A DNA stretch of 64,000 nt from assembly GCF_001591445.1 (NCBI RefSeq), contig NZ_BCUX01000005.1, positions 1 through 64,000 on the forward strand, in the 5' to 3' direction. Positions 62,718 to 64,000 of this stretch are shown here, one piece after another (position 1 is the stretch's first letter; every line of letters begins with the position of its first letter). Source of the DNA: Neobacillus drentensis NBRC 102427. Lineage in GTDB: Bacteria > Bacillota > Bacilli > Bacillales > Cytobacillaceae. Under the pieces are notes generated by a model. It did no database searches. It was not told the DNA's origin and saw only the letters and a program-made list of their open reading frames with translations. Position numbers and translations under genes: made by a program.

Positions 62718-62724
62718 CGTAGAC

Positions 62725-63630
62725 TTATTGATAGGGACTTAACCATTCAGGATTCCTATGCACACAGATCGGACATTTCACCGTTTCTGGTTGTAACGAG
62801 TTAAAGGATTGACCACAATCCAAGCATTTCTTAGCATGAATAGGTTCCTGATAATCAATTTTCCCCTTTATTTCTGTGTTGATTTGGATGGCACTCTCTT
62901 GACAAATATCTACACAATCGGTGCAGTTTACACAATTATTACTTTCGATTTGTAAACTAGTGTCCTTTAATTGAAACACGTTTTGGCTACAAAAGGTAAA
63001 ACAAGCTTTACATAATGTACATTTGTCCTTATCCAGCTCTACTGTGTAAAATTGATATTCCGGGTAATAGTTTGCTAGATTCCACTCATTTGCTTCCAAT
63101 TTCCATAAAGCCGGTGTCAAACTTTTAACTAGCCTTTTTCCACCTGACTGCATTGATGTGAATAAATCTCTTCGCGAAAGTTTTTCATCATTCTTTCTCT
63201 GAACCACCTCAATGGGGCTTTGATCGAGTTGACTTAGCTTTCTATTGGTCTCAGCTAATACAAATTTCCATTTATCATTTAGTGGTGCCCCGTTAAGTAT
63301 AATCGCGTTTAGACCTCTTTTTTTATAGATCAACAATTCCTTTTCAATGGGTGTGTAATCTTCCTTATATATAAGGGTCTTCTTTTCAAATTCCCTCGAT
63401 ACGACAATTCCTTCGATTGCTGACAACGGACAGGCGATGACACAATCGCCACATGATGTACAAAGTGACTGATTTATTTCTATGGATTGCTGATTGATCT
63501 CTAATGCCCCGCACTTACACGATTCAAAGCATAAGGTGCAGTTGGATCGAACATTTCTGTTTCGTGAACATTTATTGGTAATCTTCAAATCTACATGCAT
63601 ACTTTCAAGCCACTTTACTAAAAAAGACAT
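62725..63630 (-). CDS. Poly-[4Fe-4S] protein with C-terminal zinc-ribbon-like module
   Basis: A 301-residue soluble protein. An N-terminal Cys cluster (NCTLCFESCKCGALEI) is followed by ferredoxin motifs SLCTSCGDCVIACP, KCTLCKACFTFCSQ and NCVNCTDCVDICQ, then a C-terminal CLDCGQSF...VKCPICVHRN pair. The middle (about 85-185) lacks Cys and contains RRDLFTSMQSGGKRL. Probably passes electrons or assists assembly of a nearby molybdopterin oxidoreductase, given the DmsB-type gene next door; the exact role is unknown. Confidence 0.8.
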   Translation of the reverse strand: MSFLVKWLESMHVDLKITNKCSRNRNVRSNCTLCFESCKCGALEINQQSIEINQSLCTSCGDCVIACPLSAIEGIVVSREFEKKTLIYKEDYTPIEKELLIYKKRGLNAIILNGAPLNDKWKFVLAETNRKLSQLDQSPIEVVQRKNDEKLSRRDLFTSMQSGGKRLVKSLTPALWKLEANEWNLANYYPEYQFYTVELDKDKCTLCKACFTFCSQNVFQLKDTSLQIESNNCVNCTDCVDICQESAIQINTEIKGKIDYQEPIHAKKCLDCGQSFNSLQPETVKCPICVHRNPEWLSPYQ

Positions 63631-63649
63631 CTGATCACCTGCTATAAAA

Positions 63650-63683
63650 AGCTGCAGGACGTTTCATCCTTAGTTCTGCAGCT
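63650..63683 (-). terminator. Hairpin between the two iron-sulfur protein genes
   Basis: AGCTGCAG (63650-63657) with CTGCAGCT (63676-63683), then TTTTT on the minus strand. Confidence 0.7.
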
Positions 63684-63706
63684 AGCTATTTCTTAGTTTC
63701 TACGCC

Positions 63707-64000
63707 TCATGAACTGGACATTTTCGCATCTTTGTGCGGAGTTATCACGATGTTAGGATGGGTAATCGCATTACTTGGCATCCCTTTAATTTGACTTACA
63801 CTTCCATACTTCTTTCTTAACTCTTCGACAGGGCCAAATTCAATCGCCCGCATTGGACAGGTAGATACACAAACAGGTTCCTCGCCTTTTTTCTGTAGAT
63901 CCATACAAAAATCGCATTTATCCGACTTAAAAACCTTTTTATTATATTGCGGAGCCCCGTAAGGACACGCCTTAACACATAATTGAACCCCTTGACAAAT
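63707..64000 (-). CDS. DmsB-type [4Fe-4S] subunit, partial
   Basis: The reading frame is open to the window edge; the N-terminal part lies outside. Visible: ICQGVQLCVKACPYGAPQYN, KSDKCDFCMDLQKKGEEPVC and VSTCPMRAIEFGPVEELRKK, the [4Fe-4S]-binding half of the electron-transfer subunit of DMSO reductase/tetrathionate/polysulfide-type molybdopterin enzymes. An ATG at 63904 is internal, not the start. A catalytic subunit is expected upstream (beyond 64000). Confidence 0.87.
   Translation of the reverse strand: MCQGVQLCVKACPYGAPQYNKKVFKSDKCDFCMDLQKKGEEPVCVSTCPMRAIEFGPVEELRKKYGSVSQIKGMPSNAITHPNIVITPHKDAKMSSS

Overview
The window is low-GC Firmicutes DNA. The gene content points to an endospore-forming, facultatively anaerobic member of the Bacillaceae (Neobacillus/Mesobacillus/Bacillus type). 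The evidence is an H-type small acid-soluble spore protein, an Sda-type kinase inhibitor, a sporulation-kinase-like histidine kinase, LtaS, MprF, SpoIIIJ/YidC, Bacillus-only small families (YhfH, YuzL, YkuS, YdjO), strong GGAGG ribosome-binding sites and a T-box. Genus assignment is inference; no rRNA gene is present.

Layout. 0-10 kb: aspartokinase III, a Nudix CoA pyrophosphatase, a tyrosine/homogentisate catabolic operon (hpd, flavin reductase-like, fumarylacetoacetase family, hmgA) and a three-gene ABC importer of the TrpXYZ type. 10-20 kb: cation/proton antiporter behind a terminator-containing leader, a 1135-residue polytopic membrane protein, an HD-domain protein, a nuclease lipoprotein, lipoteichoic acid synthase and sspH. 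20-31 kb: acyl-CoA dehydrogenase-like protein, Ktr/Trk potassium channel subunit, then an anaerobic block with two NarK-type transporters (the first ending in a PAS domain), a formate dehydrogenase catalytic subunit interrupted by an in-frame UGA followed by an E. coli fdhF-like SECIS hairpin, and a membrane PAS-PAS histidine kinase. 31-41 kb: several tiny genes, CidA/CidB-like proteins, SCO protein, ABC-F ATPase, D,D-carboxypeptidase, MprF and a membrane-anchored cupredoxin. 41-46 kb: a gene-free stretch with two inverted copies of a 133-bp GC-rich element, pflB-pflA and yidC. 46-50 kb: tandem crcB, GNAT acetyltransferase, sda-like gene and selenophosphate-dependent tRNA 2-selenouridine synthase. 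50-57 kb: complete trpEGDCFBA operon behind a tryptophan T-box. 57-64 kb: MFS efflux protein, fructose operon fruR-fruK-fruA, two tRNA genes (Gly-CCC, Ser-CGA) and two iron-sulfur proteins, the second cut by the window edge.

How it fits together. The cell appears able to ferment through pyruvate formate-lyase (producing formate), oxidise formate with a selenoprotein formate dehydrogenase, and move nitrate/nitrite through two transporters. Both transporter promoters carry a CRP/FNR-type palindrome exactly 22 bp upstream of a -10 box. Selenium is probably used twice: as selenocysteine in formate dehydrogenase and as selenouridine in tRNA (MnmH). Both need selenophosphate from a SelD encoded elsewhere. 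The most noteworthy observations are the UGA/SECIS formate dehydrogenase, the NarK-PAS fusion beside a kinase with two related PAS domains, the paired 133-bp elements and several leader-type terminators.
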